DNA of 64,000 nt from Streptomyces sp. NBC_01428 (GTDB taxonomy: Bacteria; Actinomycetota; Actinomycetes; Streptomycetales; Streptomycetaceae): positions 1,302,001-1,366,000 of the forward strand of contig NZ_CP109499.1 of assembly GCF_036231965.1 (NCBI RefSeq). The letters run 5' to 3'. This document shows positions 8,310 through 17,227 of this stretch, in pieces (within the stretch, counting starts at the first letter, position 1; the number at the start of each line of letters is the position of its first letter). The translations under genes were made by a program, and so were the position numbers. Below the pieces are notes generated by a model. That model saw nothing but the letters and a program-made list of their open reading frames with translations. It did not search any database and was not told where the DNA came from.

Positions 8310-8683
8310 GTCGTGCTCCCGCTCCCGTTGGCGCAGGCCCTCCGGCGTGCCGCGACGCAGGTGAGGTCGCCGACCGCGCCGTCGCCCGCGGGTGGGACAC
8401 GTGCACGGCGTCGAGGCCGGACCGGTGCCCATGTGCGGTGCCGTTCGTGCGCGGAGGGCCCGTCCTTCGTGCACGGAACATCCGGGAAGGACAGATCTGC
8501 TGTTCTTCCGCCACATGGCCGCAGGGATGGGCGGCGTCGTCGGACCGGTCCCCGTCCCTGCGGTTTGCAGGAACTCTCTCGGACCGGGCCGGTGGTGCGG
8601 CAGTCCCGGGATCACGGTACCGCAGGGGCCACGGCCCGTCGCGGCCCCTTCCGGCGGAGCGGCGCACTCCGGTGGGAGGCCGC

Positions 8684-9721
8684 TCAGCCGGGGGTGGGAA
8701 CGTCCTCCGCCTCGTCGTCGAGGAGCCCCGCCCGCGCCGCCAACACCCCTGCCTGGAAACGGCTTTCGGCGCCGAGTGTTTCCATGATGTCCGCGATGTG
8801 CTTGCGGGCGGTGCGCAGGGACATGCCGATCCGGCGCGCGATCGTCTCGTCCTTGAGCCCGGCCGCGAGCAGCCGGGCGATGGTGCGGTCGATGTCCTTG
8901 GCGACGAGTTCGAGTCCGTCCGTCGCGGCGTCGGAGAACGGTGCGGCCTGCATCCACGCCTGCTCGAACACCTCGCACAGGTAGCTCACGACCGACGGTT
9001 CCCGGATGACCACCGCGCCCCAGGTGCCGCCGCGTTCGGGGATGAAGGCCACCTTGCGGTCGAAGACGATCAGGCGGCCGAACAGTTCGTGCGCGGTGCG
9101 GTATTCGGCACCGAGGGAGGACACCATGGAGACGTAGGCCTGGCTGGGCCCGTTGAAGCGTGCGGTGTGGTGGTAGAGCGTGCGCATGCGGACGCCGCGG
9201 CCGAGCATGGCGCTGTCGCGGGCGAGGGCCTCCTGGAGGACCTCGGGGACGCGGTTGCCGCCGGGCTGGCTGGTGAGCATCTCCTGCGCGCACTCCTCGG
9301 AGGCGCGGTTGAGTGCCGCTCTGACCTCCTCCAGGCGGGGGATGACCTCGAGGCCGACGGACCCGCGGCTGATGCTGTCCAGGTAGTGGCCCCGCAGGTC
9401 GGCGAACTGGTCGCGGATGCGGTGCAGTTCGGCCTGCTGGGTGCGGATCTCGGCTTCCATCGTGGTCGTCACCACGGCGGCCACCAGGTCCGGGTCGACC
9501 GGCCGCAGCCGGCTCGGATCGTCCGGGTCGGCCTTCATCAGGCCCAGTTCAGTGAGGGAGACGACGGCGGCGTCGACCTCGTCGCGGCCGAGGCCCAGTT
9601 CCCGCGCGGCCCGGTCGGGGTCCATCCGCTCGTTCCTGGCGACCCACCTATAGAGGGCGATTTCCCTTTCGTTCGGTCGCACGGGCGGTTCGAATGCCCT
9701 ACTTTCGTCCGCTATGAACAC
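8684..9721 (-). CDS. LuxR-type HTH transcriptional regulator with TrmB-like N-terminus
   Basis: 345 residues from the GTG at 9721, preceded by AGGGGAC. The N-terminal 60 residues resemble a winged-helix/TrmB domain (REIALYRWVARNERMDPDRAARELGL). A central sensing region contains FGRLIVFDRKVAFIPE. The C-terminus is a LuxR/GerE HTH (GLKDETIARRIGMSLRTARKHIADIM). This architecture is common in streptomycetes beside small secreted peptides and secondary-metabolite genes. It is divergent from a 78-residue secreted peptide gene, with 153 bases between that must hold both promoters. Its signal and targets are unknown. Confidence 0.85.
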   Translation of the reverse strand: MFIADESRAFEPPVRPNEREIALYRWVARNERMDPDRAARELGLGRDEVDAAVVSLTELGLMKADPDDPSRLRPVDPDLVAAVVTTTMEAEIRTQQAELHRIRDQFADLRGHYLDSISRGSVGLEVIPRLEEVRAALNRASEECAQEMLTSQPGGNRVPEVLQEALARDSAMLGRGVRMRTLYHHTARFNGPSQAYVSMVSSLGAEYRTAHELFGRLIVFDRKVAFIPERGGTWGAVVIREPSVVSYLCEVFEQAWMQAAPFSDAATDGLELVAKDIDRTIARLLAAGLKDETIARRIGMSLRTARKHIADIMETLGAESRFQAGVLAARAGLLDDEAEDVPTPG

Positions 9722-9874
9722 TTCGTCCCCTGTTCGTTTTGCTGCGAGGCAGCTTGGTGAGCACCGTGATCGGTAGTCAGGACCACGTGCGGCACGAGAG
9801 TCTTGAGGCAACGGAGAAACCGCCGCAACGGAATCCCCGAATCCGTCCAGAATTCAAATACAGGAGTGCCCAGA

Positions 9875-10111
9875 ATGAAGTCCTTCCGCGCCGCCGCCAT
9901 TGCTCTCGCCGCCGCTTCCATCGCTTTCGGCGGAGTTGTCGGGGCCGCCCAGGCCTCGACTTCGGCACCGGCCCGCACCGCGGTCACGGCGTCGGCCGCC
10001 ACGGAGGGCAACACGGACGGCGACAGCGGCTGGGGCGGGCGCGTCATCACCGTCCCCACCGCCACCCGTACGGCCGGACAGCTCACGGCCGGCACCGACA
10101 CGGCCGCCTGA
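9875..10111 (+). CDS. Small secreted peptide, divergent from the LuxR regulator
   Basis: 78 residues from the ATG at 9875 with CAGGAG 9 bases upstream; a longer start at 9803 would spoil the signal peptide. MKSFRAAAIALAAASIAFGG followed by AQAST is a clear Sec signal. The mature peptide of about 50 residues is Ser/Thr/Ala-rich with a GWGG centre and no cysteine. No family is recognised. The pairing with the LuxR regulator suggests the regulator controls it or responds to it. The 10112-10450 stretch after it contains nothing I can call. Confidence 0.68.
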   Translation: MKSFRAAAIALAAASIAFGGVVGAAQASTSAPARTAVTASAATEGNTDGDSGWGGRVITVPTATRTAGQLTAGTDTAA

Positions 10112-10450
10112 GCCTCACCGCACGCGCGATCCGGCGGGCCCAGGACGGCCCCCGAGAGCAAGAGCGAGGACCCTGCGAGCGCGCCTGGGACGGGTAATAA
10201 CCGCTGTTCCACGCGCTGCTCGCGGTCCGGGCGTCCGGTCAGCACTGCGTCCGCGCCCCCACCGTGTCGATATCCGAACACACGCTTCAGATTAGCCCGT
10301 GCGACCGACGCCCTGCTCGACGGCGCGCGGAGGGCACACAGGTGCGGCCTGACCGGCGATTCAGCAGCCGGGGCCGCCGCGTGACGGCGACCGAACCGGC
10401 TCCACCCTCCCTGGAGCACCGGGGAGCCCGCCCCATGGCCCTCACTCCCC

Positions 10451-10708
10451 ATGAAAGGCACACGTGTGAGTCCGTTCGCCGTCGAAATCCTGGAACTCCT
10501 CAGCGACCGCGAGCTCGAAGTTCTGGGCTACCTCGCCGAAGGCCATACCTATTCCTCCATCGCGCGGAGAATGAATCTCAGCCCGCACACGGTGGACACC
10601 TATCTGCGCAGAATCCGGGGAAAGGCGGGAGTCAGCAATCGCGCGCATCTGATGGTTCTAGCCCTTCAGGTCTCGCGCCGGCACGACTTCGGCATGACGC
10701 AGGTGTGA
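10451..10708 (+). CDS. Stand-alone LuxR/GerE HTH protein
   Basis: 85 residues, consisting almost only of a LuxR-type HTH: LSDRELEVLGYLAEGHTYSS then MNLSPHTVDTYLRRIRGKAG. There is no receiver or ligand domain. Translation could also begin at the GTG five codons later. Free HTH proteins of this type occur at the edges of secondary-metabolite clusters. It is convergent with the 24-kb biosynthetic operon and separated from its end by a strong hairpin, so it is a candidate cluster regulator. Confidence 0.8.
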   Translation: MKGTRVSPFAVEILELLSDRELEVLGYLAEGHTYSSIARRMNLSPHTVDTYLRRIRGKAGVSNRAHLMVLALQVSRRHDFGMTQV

Positions 10709-10719
10709 ACTCCGTCCGA

Positions 10720-10772
10720 ACGACGGCGGAGGGCGCCGGTGGGGACACCCCACCGGCGCCCTCCGCCGTCGT
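10720..10772. terminator. Bidirectional hairpin terminator (25-bp stem)
   Basis: A perfect 25-bp inverted repeat: arms 10720-10744 and 10748-10772, loop ACA. It lies between the end of the LuxR HTH gene (plus) and the end of the biosynthetic operon (minus), so it can serve both transcripts. Confidence 0.85.
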
Positions 10773-10802
10773 GGTGCGCGCCCCGGGGGACGCGCACCCC
10801 GC

Positions 10803-11930
10803 TCATCCCTGAGCCCGCGCCTCCCGCTCGCGCCGCTCGACCTCCTGTCGCACCAGCGGCAGCAGGGTGCGCCCGAACTCCCCCGCGTCCTGGACCGGTT
10901 GGTGTCCGCGGAGCAGGAACGTCGTGACACCGATGTCGACGTAGTCCAGCAGGGCGCGGGCCACGGTCTCCGGTGTCCCCACCAGAGCGGTCGAGTTCCC
11001 CGCGGCTCCGGTCACCGCCGCGGGCGCCGTCCACAGGGCGCGGTCGTGCCTCTCGCCCCGCTCCGCCACGGCCAAGAGCCTCCGCGAGCCCGCGTTCTCC
11101 GGGCGTACCGACGGCCCGAGGGGCAGCGGCGGCCTGCTCCGGTCGAAGAAGCCGCCCGCGGTCCCCTGCCGTCGGAGCCCGTCCAGGATCCCGAACGCCC
11201 GCTCCCAGGCCTCGTCCTCGGTCGCGCCGAGCACCGGGCGGAACGAGACACTGATCCCCGGCATGACCGTGCGCCCGGCGGCGCGCGCTCCCGCGTGCAC
11301 GGCCGCGATCTGCTCGGCGGTCTCGGCCAGGGGCTCGCCCCACAGCGCGAACACGTCCGCGTGCTTGCCGCCCACCCGGTACGCGGCGGGCGAGGATCCG
11401 CCGAAGTAGAGCGGCATGTGCGGGTGTTGGACCGGCCGCACCTCGGAACGGAAGTCGTCGAAGCGGTAGAAGCGGCCGTCGTGACCGAACCCCTCCTCCT
11501 CGGTCCACGCCCGCTTCACCACGTCGAGAAACTCGTCCGTGCGGGCGTAGCGGTCCTCCTTGGCCGCGTAGTCGCCGTCCCGCCGCTGTTCCGCGTCGTG
11601 ACCGCCGGAGATGACGTGCACGGCGAGCCGCCCGCCGCTGAACGCGTCGAGGGTGGCGAAGGTACGGGCCGCCATGGTGGGGGCGACGGTTCCCGGGCGG
11701 TGGGCGAGCAGCAGTCCGAGGCGTTCGGTGTGGGCCGCGACGTACGCGGCGACCTGGCCGCCGTCGGGCGAGCTGGAGCTGTGCCCGATCAGGACGCGGT
11801 CGAAGCCGGCCTCTTCGTGCACGCGGGCGAACATCCGCGTGAAGCCGGGGTCCACGGCCGGCCCCTGGCCGCCCCCCTCGGAGTCCCGTGCCCCGATCAT
11901 TCCGATGAACTCAACCGGCACGGTGGCCAC
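10803..11930 (-). CDS. LLM-class flavin-dependent monooxygenase (last gene of the biosynthetic operon)
   Basis: 375 residues. A luciferase-like/SsuD-type TIM-barrel FMNH2-dependent monooxygenase: VEFIGMIGARDSEG at the N-terminus, SGGRLAVHVISGG and HMPLYFGGSSPAAYRVG in the body. Length and motifs fit the alkanesulfonate monooxygenase subgroup. Members in biosynthetic clusters oxidise carbon or nitrogen, and the substrate cannot be told from sequence. Its start overlaps the end of the adenylation gene by 20 bases, making it the last gene before the operon terminator. A separate flavin reductase is needed and none is encoded nearby. Confidence 0.88.
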   Translation of the reverse strand: MATVPVEFIGMIGARDSEGGGQGPAVDPGFTRMFARVHEEAGFDRVLIGHSSSSPDGGQVAAYVAAHTERLGLLLAHRPGTVAPTMAARTFATLDAFSGGRLAVHVISGGHDAEQRRDGDYAAKEDRYARTDEFLDVVKRAWTEEEGFGHDGRFYRFDDFRSEVRPVQHPHMPLYFGGSSPAAYRVGGKHADVFALWGEPLAETAEQIAAVHAGARAAGRTVMPGISVSFRPVLGATEDEAWERAFGILDGLRRQGTAGGFFDRSRPPLPLGPSVRPENAGSRRLLAVAERGERHDRALWTAPAAVTGAAGNSTALVGTPETVARALLDYVDIGVTTFLLRGHQPVQDAGEFGRTLLPLVRQEVERREREARAQG

Positions 11931-13554
11931 CGTCCTTGGTCGTGCGGGGCGCGCCGTGCTCCTGGTTCCGGCCGGGGACCGCCCCGGTCAGCAGGGCATC
12001 GCGGTCCAGCTTGCCGTGCGGGGTGACCGGCAGGCGGTCGAGGTAGTGCAGTCGTTGCGGGAGCATGTGCGCGGGCAGCCGGCCGGCGAGCGCGTCGCGC
12101 ACCCGGGCCGGGGGCACCACGGCACGGTCGGCGACCAGATAGGCGGCGAGTGCCGGGATGCGTCCGCTGTCGTCGAGGAGGCAGGCGGCCCCGTCCACGC
12201 CGGGGACCGCCCGCAACTCGGCCTCGACCTCGCCCAGTTCGACCCGGAAGCCGCGCAGCTTGACCTGACCGTCCATCCGGCCCGCGTAGTACAGCCGGCC
12301 GTCGGCGTCGGCGACGGCCCAGTCGCCGCTGCGGTAGCGCCGGCCCGGGCCGCCGGGTTCACCGGGTTCACCGGGGAAACGTTCGGCGGTCAGCTCCTGC
12401 CGTCCCAGGTATCCGTGACTCACCCCGGCTCCGCCCACCCACATCTCTCCGGGTTCACCGGGGCCGACCAACAGACCTTCCGCGTTCCGCAGTTCGACGT
12501 CCAGGTGGGGCAGTGGCCGGCCGATGGGGGTGCGGCCCGGGCGCGCGGCGGCGAGGATGTCGGGGGTCAGCGGGCAGTGCGTGACATGGACGGTGGTCTC
12601 GGTGATGCCGTACATGTTGGTGACCGAGGCGCGAGGCGCGGTGTTCGCCGCCCACCAGCGACGGATGTCGTCGGGGACCATCGCCTCGCCGCCGAGGACG
12701 ACATGGCACAGGGCCGGCAGCCGGATCCCGGTGGCGGACGTCTCGGCGACGAGGTTGCCGAAGGCGGACGGTACCTGGTTGACCACGGTCACGGCCTCGT
12801 CCGCGAGCAGCTGCGCGAAGGCCTCGGGATCGGCTGCGGTGTCGCGGTCCACGACGACCGCACGGCCACCGCCGAGCAGGGCGCCCCAGATCTCCCACAC
12901 GCTGAAGTCGAAACTCCAGGAGTGGAACAGCGTCCACACGTCGTCGGCACCGGTGTCGAACAGCGGAAGCGCGGCGTCGAGCAGGGCGAGCACGTGTCCG
13001 TGCCCGACCACGCATCCCTTGGGAAGACCGGTGGAGCCCGAGGTGTAGATGGTGTACGCGGTGTCCGGGGGGAGCGCGGGCGCTCCGGGGACGGCCCGGC
13101 GGGCGGCGAGGGTCAGCGGTCCCACCTGGGCGAGCGACGTCTCCCCCGGTGCCGGTGGTCCCTCCGTGAGGACCAGTGTCGTGCCCGAGTCGTCGAGCAG
13201 GTGGCGCTGCCGGTCCCGCGGATAGCCGGGGTCGACCGGCAGGTAGGAGGCACCGGCGCCCAGGATGCCGAGCAGCCCGCTCAGGGCGGCCCGGGACCGA
13301 CCGGCCCGCAGGGCAACGGGCTGCCCGGGCGACACGTGCCCCCGCAGGACGCGCGTCACCGCGTCGGCCTCCTCGGCGAGCCGTCCGTACGTGACCGAGC
13401 CGCAGGCGTCGGTGACCGCCGTACGGTCGGGCATGCGGGCGGCGATCTCGCGGAACCGGGTGTCGAGGCGGTCCTCGGGCCCTGCACCCTCCGTCGCGGT
13501 GGCGGGGGCGCTGGTGTTCGCCGCGGGGACCGGGGGCGTCGGCTGCCCGCTCAC
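11911..13554 (-). CDS. Free-standing NRPS adenylation enzyme, predicted threonine-specific
   Basis: 547 residues. A single A domain: A3 YTSGSTGLPKG (170-180), A5 NMYGITETT, A7 YRSGD, A8 GRMDGQVKLRGFRVELGEVE, A10 PHGKLDR. Reading the specificity residues against PheA gives D-F-W-N-V-G-M-V-H-K, which corresponds to the established threonine code. There is no carrier or condensation domain, so the aminoacyl-AMP must be passed to a carrier in trans, perhaps the free PCP at 31535-31945. GTGA overlap with kamE upstream; 20-base overlap with the monooxygenase downstream. Confidence 0.9.
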   Translation of the reverse strand: MSGQPTPPVPAANTSAPATATEGAGPEDRLDTRFREIAARMPDRTAVTDACGSVTYGRLAEEADAVTRVLRGHVSPGQPVALRAGRSRAALSGLLGILGAGASYLPVDPGYPRDRQRHLLDDSGTTLVLTEGPPAPGETSLAQVGPLTLAARRAVPGAPALPPDTAYTIYTSGSTGLPKGCVVGHGHVLALLDAALPLFDTGADDVWTLFHSWSFDFSVWEIWGALLGGGRAVVVDRDTAADPEAFAQLLADEAVTVVNQVPSAFGNLVAETSATGIRLPALCHVVLGGEAMVPDDIRRWWAANTAPRASVTNMYGITETTVHVTHCPLTPDILAAARPGRTPIGRPLPHLDVELRNAEGLLVGPGEPGEMWVGGAGVSHGYLGRQELTAERFPGEPGEPGGPGRRYRSGDWAVADADGRLYYAGRMDGQVKLRGFRVELGEVEAELRAVPGVDGAACLLDDSGRIPALAAYLVADRAVVPPARVRDALAGRLPAHMLPQRLHYLDRLPVTPHGKLDRDALLTGAVPGRNQEHGAPRTTKDGGHRAG

Positions 13555-14444
13555 AGGAAGCTCCTGTCGGCGGACACGGCGGTTCCGGCCGTCTCTTCCG
13601 CGTCCTCGCCCACGCTCGCCGACTCTCCGTCGTGCACGCTCTCGTCCAAGTCCAAGTCCACGTCCAGGTCCAGGTCCAGTTCGCGAACGCGGGAGCGTCC
13701 GACGGTCAGGGCGTGTACGAGGTAGCTGGCGACGTCGTCCGGCGTGGTGCCCCGGCCGAAGATGCGGTCGACGCCCAGGTCCGCGGTCATGGCGGGGTCG
13801 AACCGGGGGCCGCCGACGACCAGAAGGGGCCGGGGGCGTCCGGCGTAGGCGGCGTCCAGTTCCGCGCTCAGTTCACGGACGTTGGCGAGATGGGCGTCGC
13901 GCTGGGTGACGGCCTGGGAGACCAGGACGGCGTCGGCGTTCTCCCGGACGGCCCGGTGCACGAGGTCGGGTACGGAGACCTGGGCGCCCAGGTTCACGAC
14001 GCGCATCGAGTGGTAGTACTCCAGGCCCTTCTGGCCCGCGAACCCCTTGATGTTGAGGATCGCGTCGATGCCGACGGTGTGCGCGTCCGTTCCGATGCAG
14101 GCGCCGACCACGACGCAGTCGCGCCCCAGGTTCTCGTGCAGGCCCTCGTCCACCTCCTGGGAGGACAGCAGCGGGTACTCGCGCTCCACGACGTCCACGG
14201 AGTCGAGTTCGACCTCGTGCACGACCGGGCCGTAGACCACGCAGAACGTGAACTCGGTTCCTACCGGGCGGGCGTGGACGAGGAGGGGGCGGTCCATGCC
14301 CATCTGGCGGGCCAGTTGGAGGGCGGTGCCCTCGGCGAGCGCGCCGTGCGGCAGCGGGAGGGTGAACGAGAGCTGCACCATCCCGTCGCCTGTGGTGTCC
14401 CCGTAGGGGCGGACCGCGGGCGGCGGTCCGGCGGGGGTGTTCAT
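13551..14444 (-). CDS. kamE: Lysine 5,6-aminomutase beta subunit
   Basis: 297 residues. The coenzyme-B12 and PLP-binding subunit that, with KamD, moves the terminal amino group of beta-lysine from C6 to C5. B12-binding DAHTVG holds the lower axial His (His122), and the PLP Schiff-base lysine follows in LNIKGF (Lys133). The 11-residue spacing matches His133/Lys144 of the clostridial enzyme. VVGGPRFDP and GVDRIFGRGTTP belong to the Rossmann B12 domain. An unusual Asp/Leu/Glu-rich C-terminal tail follows, about 45 residues. ATGA overlap with the upstream fusion gene and GTGA overlap with the downstream A-domain gene. Confidence 0.95.
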   Translation of the reverse strand: MNTPAGPPPAVRPYGDTTGDGMVQLSFTLPLPHGALAEGTALQLARQMGMDRPLLVHARPVGTEFTFCVVYGPVVHEVELDSVDVVEREYPLLSSQEVDEGLHENLGRDCVVVGACIGTDAHTVGIDAILNIKGFAGQKGLEYYHSMRVVNLGAQVSVPDLVHRAVRENADAVLVSQAVTQRDAHLANVRELSAELDAAYAGRPRPLLVVGGPRFDPAMTADLGVDRIFGRGTTPDDVASYLVHALTVGRSRVRELDLDLDVDLDLDESVHDGESASVGEDAEETAGTAVSADRSFL

Positions 14445-17227
14445 CGCTGATCTTCTCCTTCACGGTCGGAGTCCTGGGACGTTTCGAGCAGTTCGACGGC
14501 CGGGTTGCGGTAGCCGGGGGCGCACTCGGCCACCCCGTCCCGGCCGCGGCCTCCGTCGACGGGGCGGCGCATGCCGCCGAAGGTGCCGGCGGCGATGGCG
14601 TCCAGCAGGCCGTGTTCACCGATCCGCTCCAGCAGGTCGACCGCTTCGCGCAGCACCACGTCGGCGCGCCGGGTGATGGCGCCGCCGGGTGCCGGGCGGA
14701 AGTCCTCCTCCAGGGAGCCGGCCGCGTTCATCACGTACCGGACGTTCTGCAGCGCCAGGTCCCGGTCGGAGAGGAAGGGGGTGACGACGGCCTCGGTCAT
14801 CATGCCGACGAGCAGGATGTTCTGCCGGGTCAGTGCGCCCGCGAGGTTGAAGAAGCCGTTGAGCAGGTAGCCGCGGAAGATGTCGCCGGTCATGTGGCGG
14901 GTCGGCGGCATCCACTTGAGCGGGGCGTCGGGAAACAGCTCGCGGGCGAGCAGGGCGTGGGCGAGTTCCATCTGGAAGGAGTCGGGCAGGTCGGGATCGA
15001 TCTCGAAGGCGTGTCCGAGGCCGAGTTGGGCGTCGGTGAGCCCCGCCTCCTTGCCGAAGTACTCGTTGAGGAGTTGGCTCGCGGTCACCGTGTGGGCCGC
15101 GTCCATCGCGTCGGCGGTGGTGAGGTAGTTGTCCTCGCCGGTGTTGATGACGATGCCGGCGCGGGCGTGCAACTGGCGGGAGAACCGCTGGTCGACGAAG
15201 GTGCGGACCGGGTTGATGTCGCGGAAGAGGATGCCGTACATGGAGTCGTTGAGCATCATGTCGAGGCGTTCCAGGCCCGCGAGGACGGCGATCTCCGGCA
15301 TGCACAGACCGGACGCGTAGTTGGTGAGGCGTATGTAGCGGCCGAGTTCGGCGGACACCCCGTCCAGGGCGGCCCGCATCAGGCGGAAGTTCTCCTGGGT
15401 GGCGTAGGTGCCCGCGTATCCCTCGCGGGTGGCGCCGTGGGGGACGTAGTCGAGCAGCGACTGTCCGGTCGAACGGATCACGGCGATGACATCGGCGCCG
15501 CCGCGGGCGGCGGCGACCGCCTGCCGGACGTCCTCGTGGATGTCGCCGGTGGCGACGATCAGGTAGATGAGGGGGCCGGTCGGCTCGCCCCACTGCCCGA
15601 TCAGCCGGTCGCGTTCACGGCGCCGGCCGTCGATCACGGCGAGGCCGCCCGCCATGGCGCGCCGGGCGTCGGCGACCGCACTGCCCGCGGCGGCACCCTC
15701 GGGCAGCCGGAAGGACACGTCGCGGGCCGTGGCGCGCGAGGCCAGTTCGGTGAGGTCGCGGCAGGAGCCGGTGCGCAAGGCGTGCCACACGGGCAGGGCC
15801 ACGCCGTGTTCCAGGCCGACCTGGTCGCGGACGGCGTCGACCAGTCGGTTGGCCCAGGGGATGCCCTCGGCGTCGGCGCCGGACAGCCCGGCCAGTCGCA
15901 GGGCGGCCCGTTCCACGGCGACCGTGGTGTGGGACCGGGCCATGTCCACGACGGCGCCCCCCGCGCGCGCCGCCAGTTCCCGTGCCCGGCGCACGAGTCG
16001 GGGGTCGAGGCCCAGCTTTCCGGCGGGGGCTGTGGTGGCCCGAGGGGTGTGGCCGGGGTCGACGACCACGGCGGAGGCGTCGTTCGCGACTGCGGGAGCG
16101 ATGCGATCGATCGCCGGGGCGGGGGCGGCCACCGCTGAGTCCTCCTGCCGGGCCGTCCGGCCGATCCTGCGGTCGAAGAGGGCCCGTACGCCGGGTTCGG
16201 TGCGGACCAGGTGGAGTGCCTGCTCGGCGTGGCCGGGCTGGTAGCCGTTGCCGATGAGCATGGTGACGTCGGCACGCAGTCCCTCGGCGCCGAGCGCGGC
16301 GGCCGGGAAGGAGGTCGCCATGGAGAAGAAGACGACGGTGCCGCCGTCCTCGGTCGCCAGCACGGCGGCGTGTTCGCAGCCGGGCACGTCGGTGCAGACC
16401 ACGGTGATGTCGGCCGGGCCACCGTGGGCGGCCAGTCCGTCGGCGAGTGCCACGGCGTCACGGGCGTCGGCGCGCAACACCGAGCCGGCCAGGCCGGATG
16501 CGGTGAGGGCGATCGCCTCCACCTCGTTCGGGACGACACCCACCAGGCGGCCGGCGCCGGCGCGGCGTGCGGCGGCGAGCGCCAGGCTGCCCGACTTGCC
16601 GGCCGCGCCCAGGACGGCCACCGAGGGGGCGCGGCCGGTCCGGGCGGCGTACTCGGCGACGGTACGGCCGGTGAGCGCCGGAGCTCCGCAGACGTCCAGG
16701 ACGGCGAGGGACAGTTCGTCGGGCAGGTCGGCGGGCAGGACCGCGGCGACCGAGCGTCCGAAGAGGATGGCGTGTCCGCGGGCCGGCACCCGCTCCCCCA
16801 GGCCGTCCCAGTCGCGCAGGCCGTCGGTGAGTTCGAGCGGGGTCAGGGTGAGGGAGACCAGGGTCGCCACCCGTTCGCCGGCCTTGAGGCCGAGCGGCGT
16901 CTCGGGTCCGGCCTCCGCGACGGTCCCGATGAGCATGCCGCCGGAGCCGGTGACGGGGTTGTGCATCTTGCCGCGCTCCCGCACGATCGCGCGGACCGCC
17001 TCGCGGATGGCGTCACCGTCGCCGCCGTGTTCCTCGTGGAGCTGGCGGTAGGACGCCGCGTCGAGGTTGAGGTACTCGACGTCGATGCGGACTTCGTCGT
17101 CGCGCAGCCGCGGGTCGGGGTCGAGGCGCAGGGCCGCCTGCGGCAGCACTCCCTCCGGGGCGAGCACGCGGTGCAGGCCGAGCGGTGAACCGGGCTTGCC
17201 GGGCGGCGTGTTGGTGGGCGTGTTCAC
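14441..17227 (-). CDS. Fusion: L-erythro-3,5-diaminohexanoate dehydrogenase (KDD) + lysine 5,6-aminomutase alpha subunit (KamD)
   Basis: 928 residues from the GTG at 17227, which overlaps the kamA stop (GTGA) behind GGAGGAG. Residues about 10-375 are a full-length KDD: HNPVTGSGGMLIGTV, the NAD site VAVLGAAGKSGSLAL, and GGTVVFFSMATSF; KDD oxidatively deaminates 3,5-diaminohexanoate to 5-amino-3-oxohexanoate. After an Ala/Pro linker, residues about 395-928 are a full KamD: ATGDIHEDVRQAVAAARGGA, STGQSLLDYVPHGAT, YATQENFRLM, NTGEDNYLTTADA and GHAFEIDPDLPDSF. In clostridia these are separate enzymes. Joining them would put consecutive steps in one complex with KamE. Both halves look intact. Confidence 0.95.
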   Translation of the reverse strand: MNTPTNTPPGKPGSPLGLHRVLAPEGVLPQAALRLDPDPRLRDDEVRIDVEYLNLDAASYRQLHEEHGGDGDAIREAVRAIVRERGKMHNPVTGSGGMLIGTVAEAGPETPLGLKAGERVATLVSLTLTPLELTDGLRDWDGLGERVPARGHAILFGRSVAAVLPADLPDELSLAVLDVCGAPALTGRTVAEYAARTGRAPSVAVLGAAGKSGSLALAAARRAGAGRLVGVVPNEVEAIALTASGLAGSVLRADARDAVALADGLAAHGGPADITVVCTDVPGCEHAAVLATEDGGTVVFFSMATSFPAAALGAEGLRADVTMLIGNGYQPGHAEQALHLVRTEPGVRALFDRRIGRTARQEDSAVAAPAPAIDRIAPAVANDASAVVVDPGHTPRATTAPAGKLGLDPRLVRRARELAARAGGAVVDMARSHTTVAVERAALRLAGLSGADAEGIPWANRLVDAVRDQVGLEHGVALPVWHALRTGSCRDLTELASRATARDVSFRLPEGAAAGSAVADARRAMAGGLAVIDGRRRERDRLIGQWGEPTGPLIYLIVATGDIHEDVRQAVAAARGGADVIAVIRSTGQSLLDYVPHGATREGYAGTYATQENFRLMRAALDGVSAELGRYIRLTNYASGLCMPEIAVLAGLERLDMMLNDSMYGILFRDINPVRTFVDQRFSRQLHARAGIVINTGEDNYLTTADAMDAAHTVTASQLLNEYFGKEAGLTDAQLGLGHAFEIDPDLPDSFQMELAHALLARELFPDAPLKWMPPTRHMTGDIFRGYLLNGFFNLAGALTRQNILLVGMMTEAVVTPFLSDRDLALQNVRYVMNAAGSLEEDFRPAPGGAITRRADVVLREAVDLLERIGEHGLLDAIAAGTFGGMRRPVDGGRGRDGVAECAPGYRNPAVELLETSQDSDREGEDQR

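Noticed and set aside
10666..11508. A 280-residue minus frame over the monooxygenase
   Set aside because: Arg/Gly-rich alternative-frame shadow of the LLM monooxygenase.
13644..13682. Hexamer repeat as a replication or attachment site
   Set aside because: It lies inside kamE, in frame, and encodes the acidic tail.
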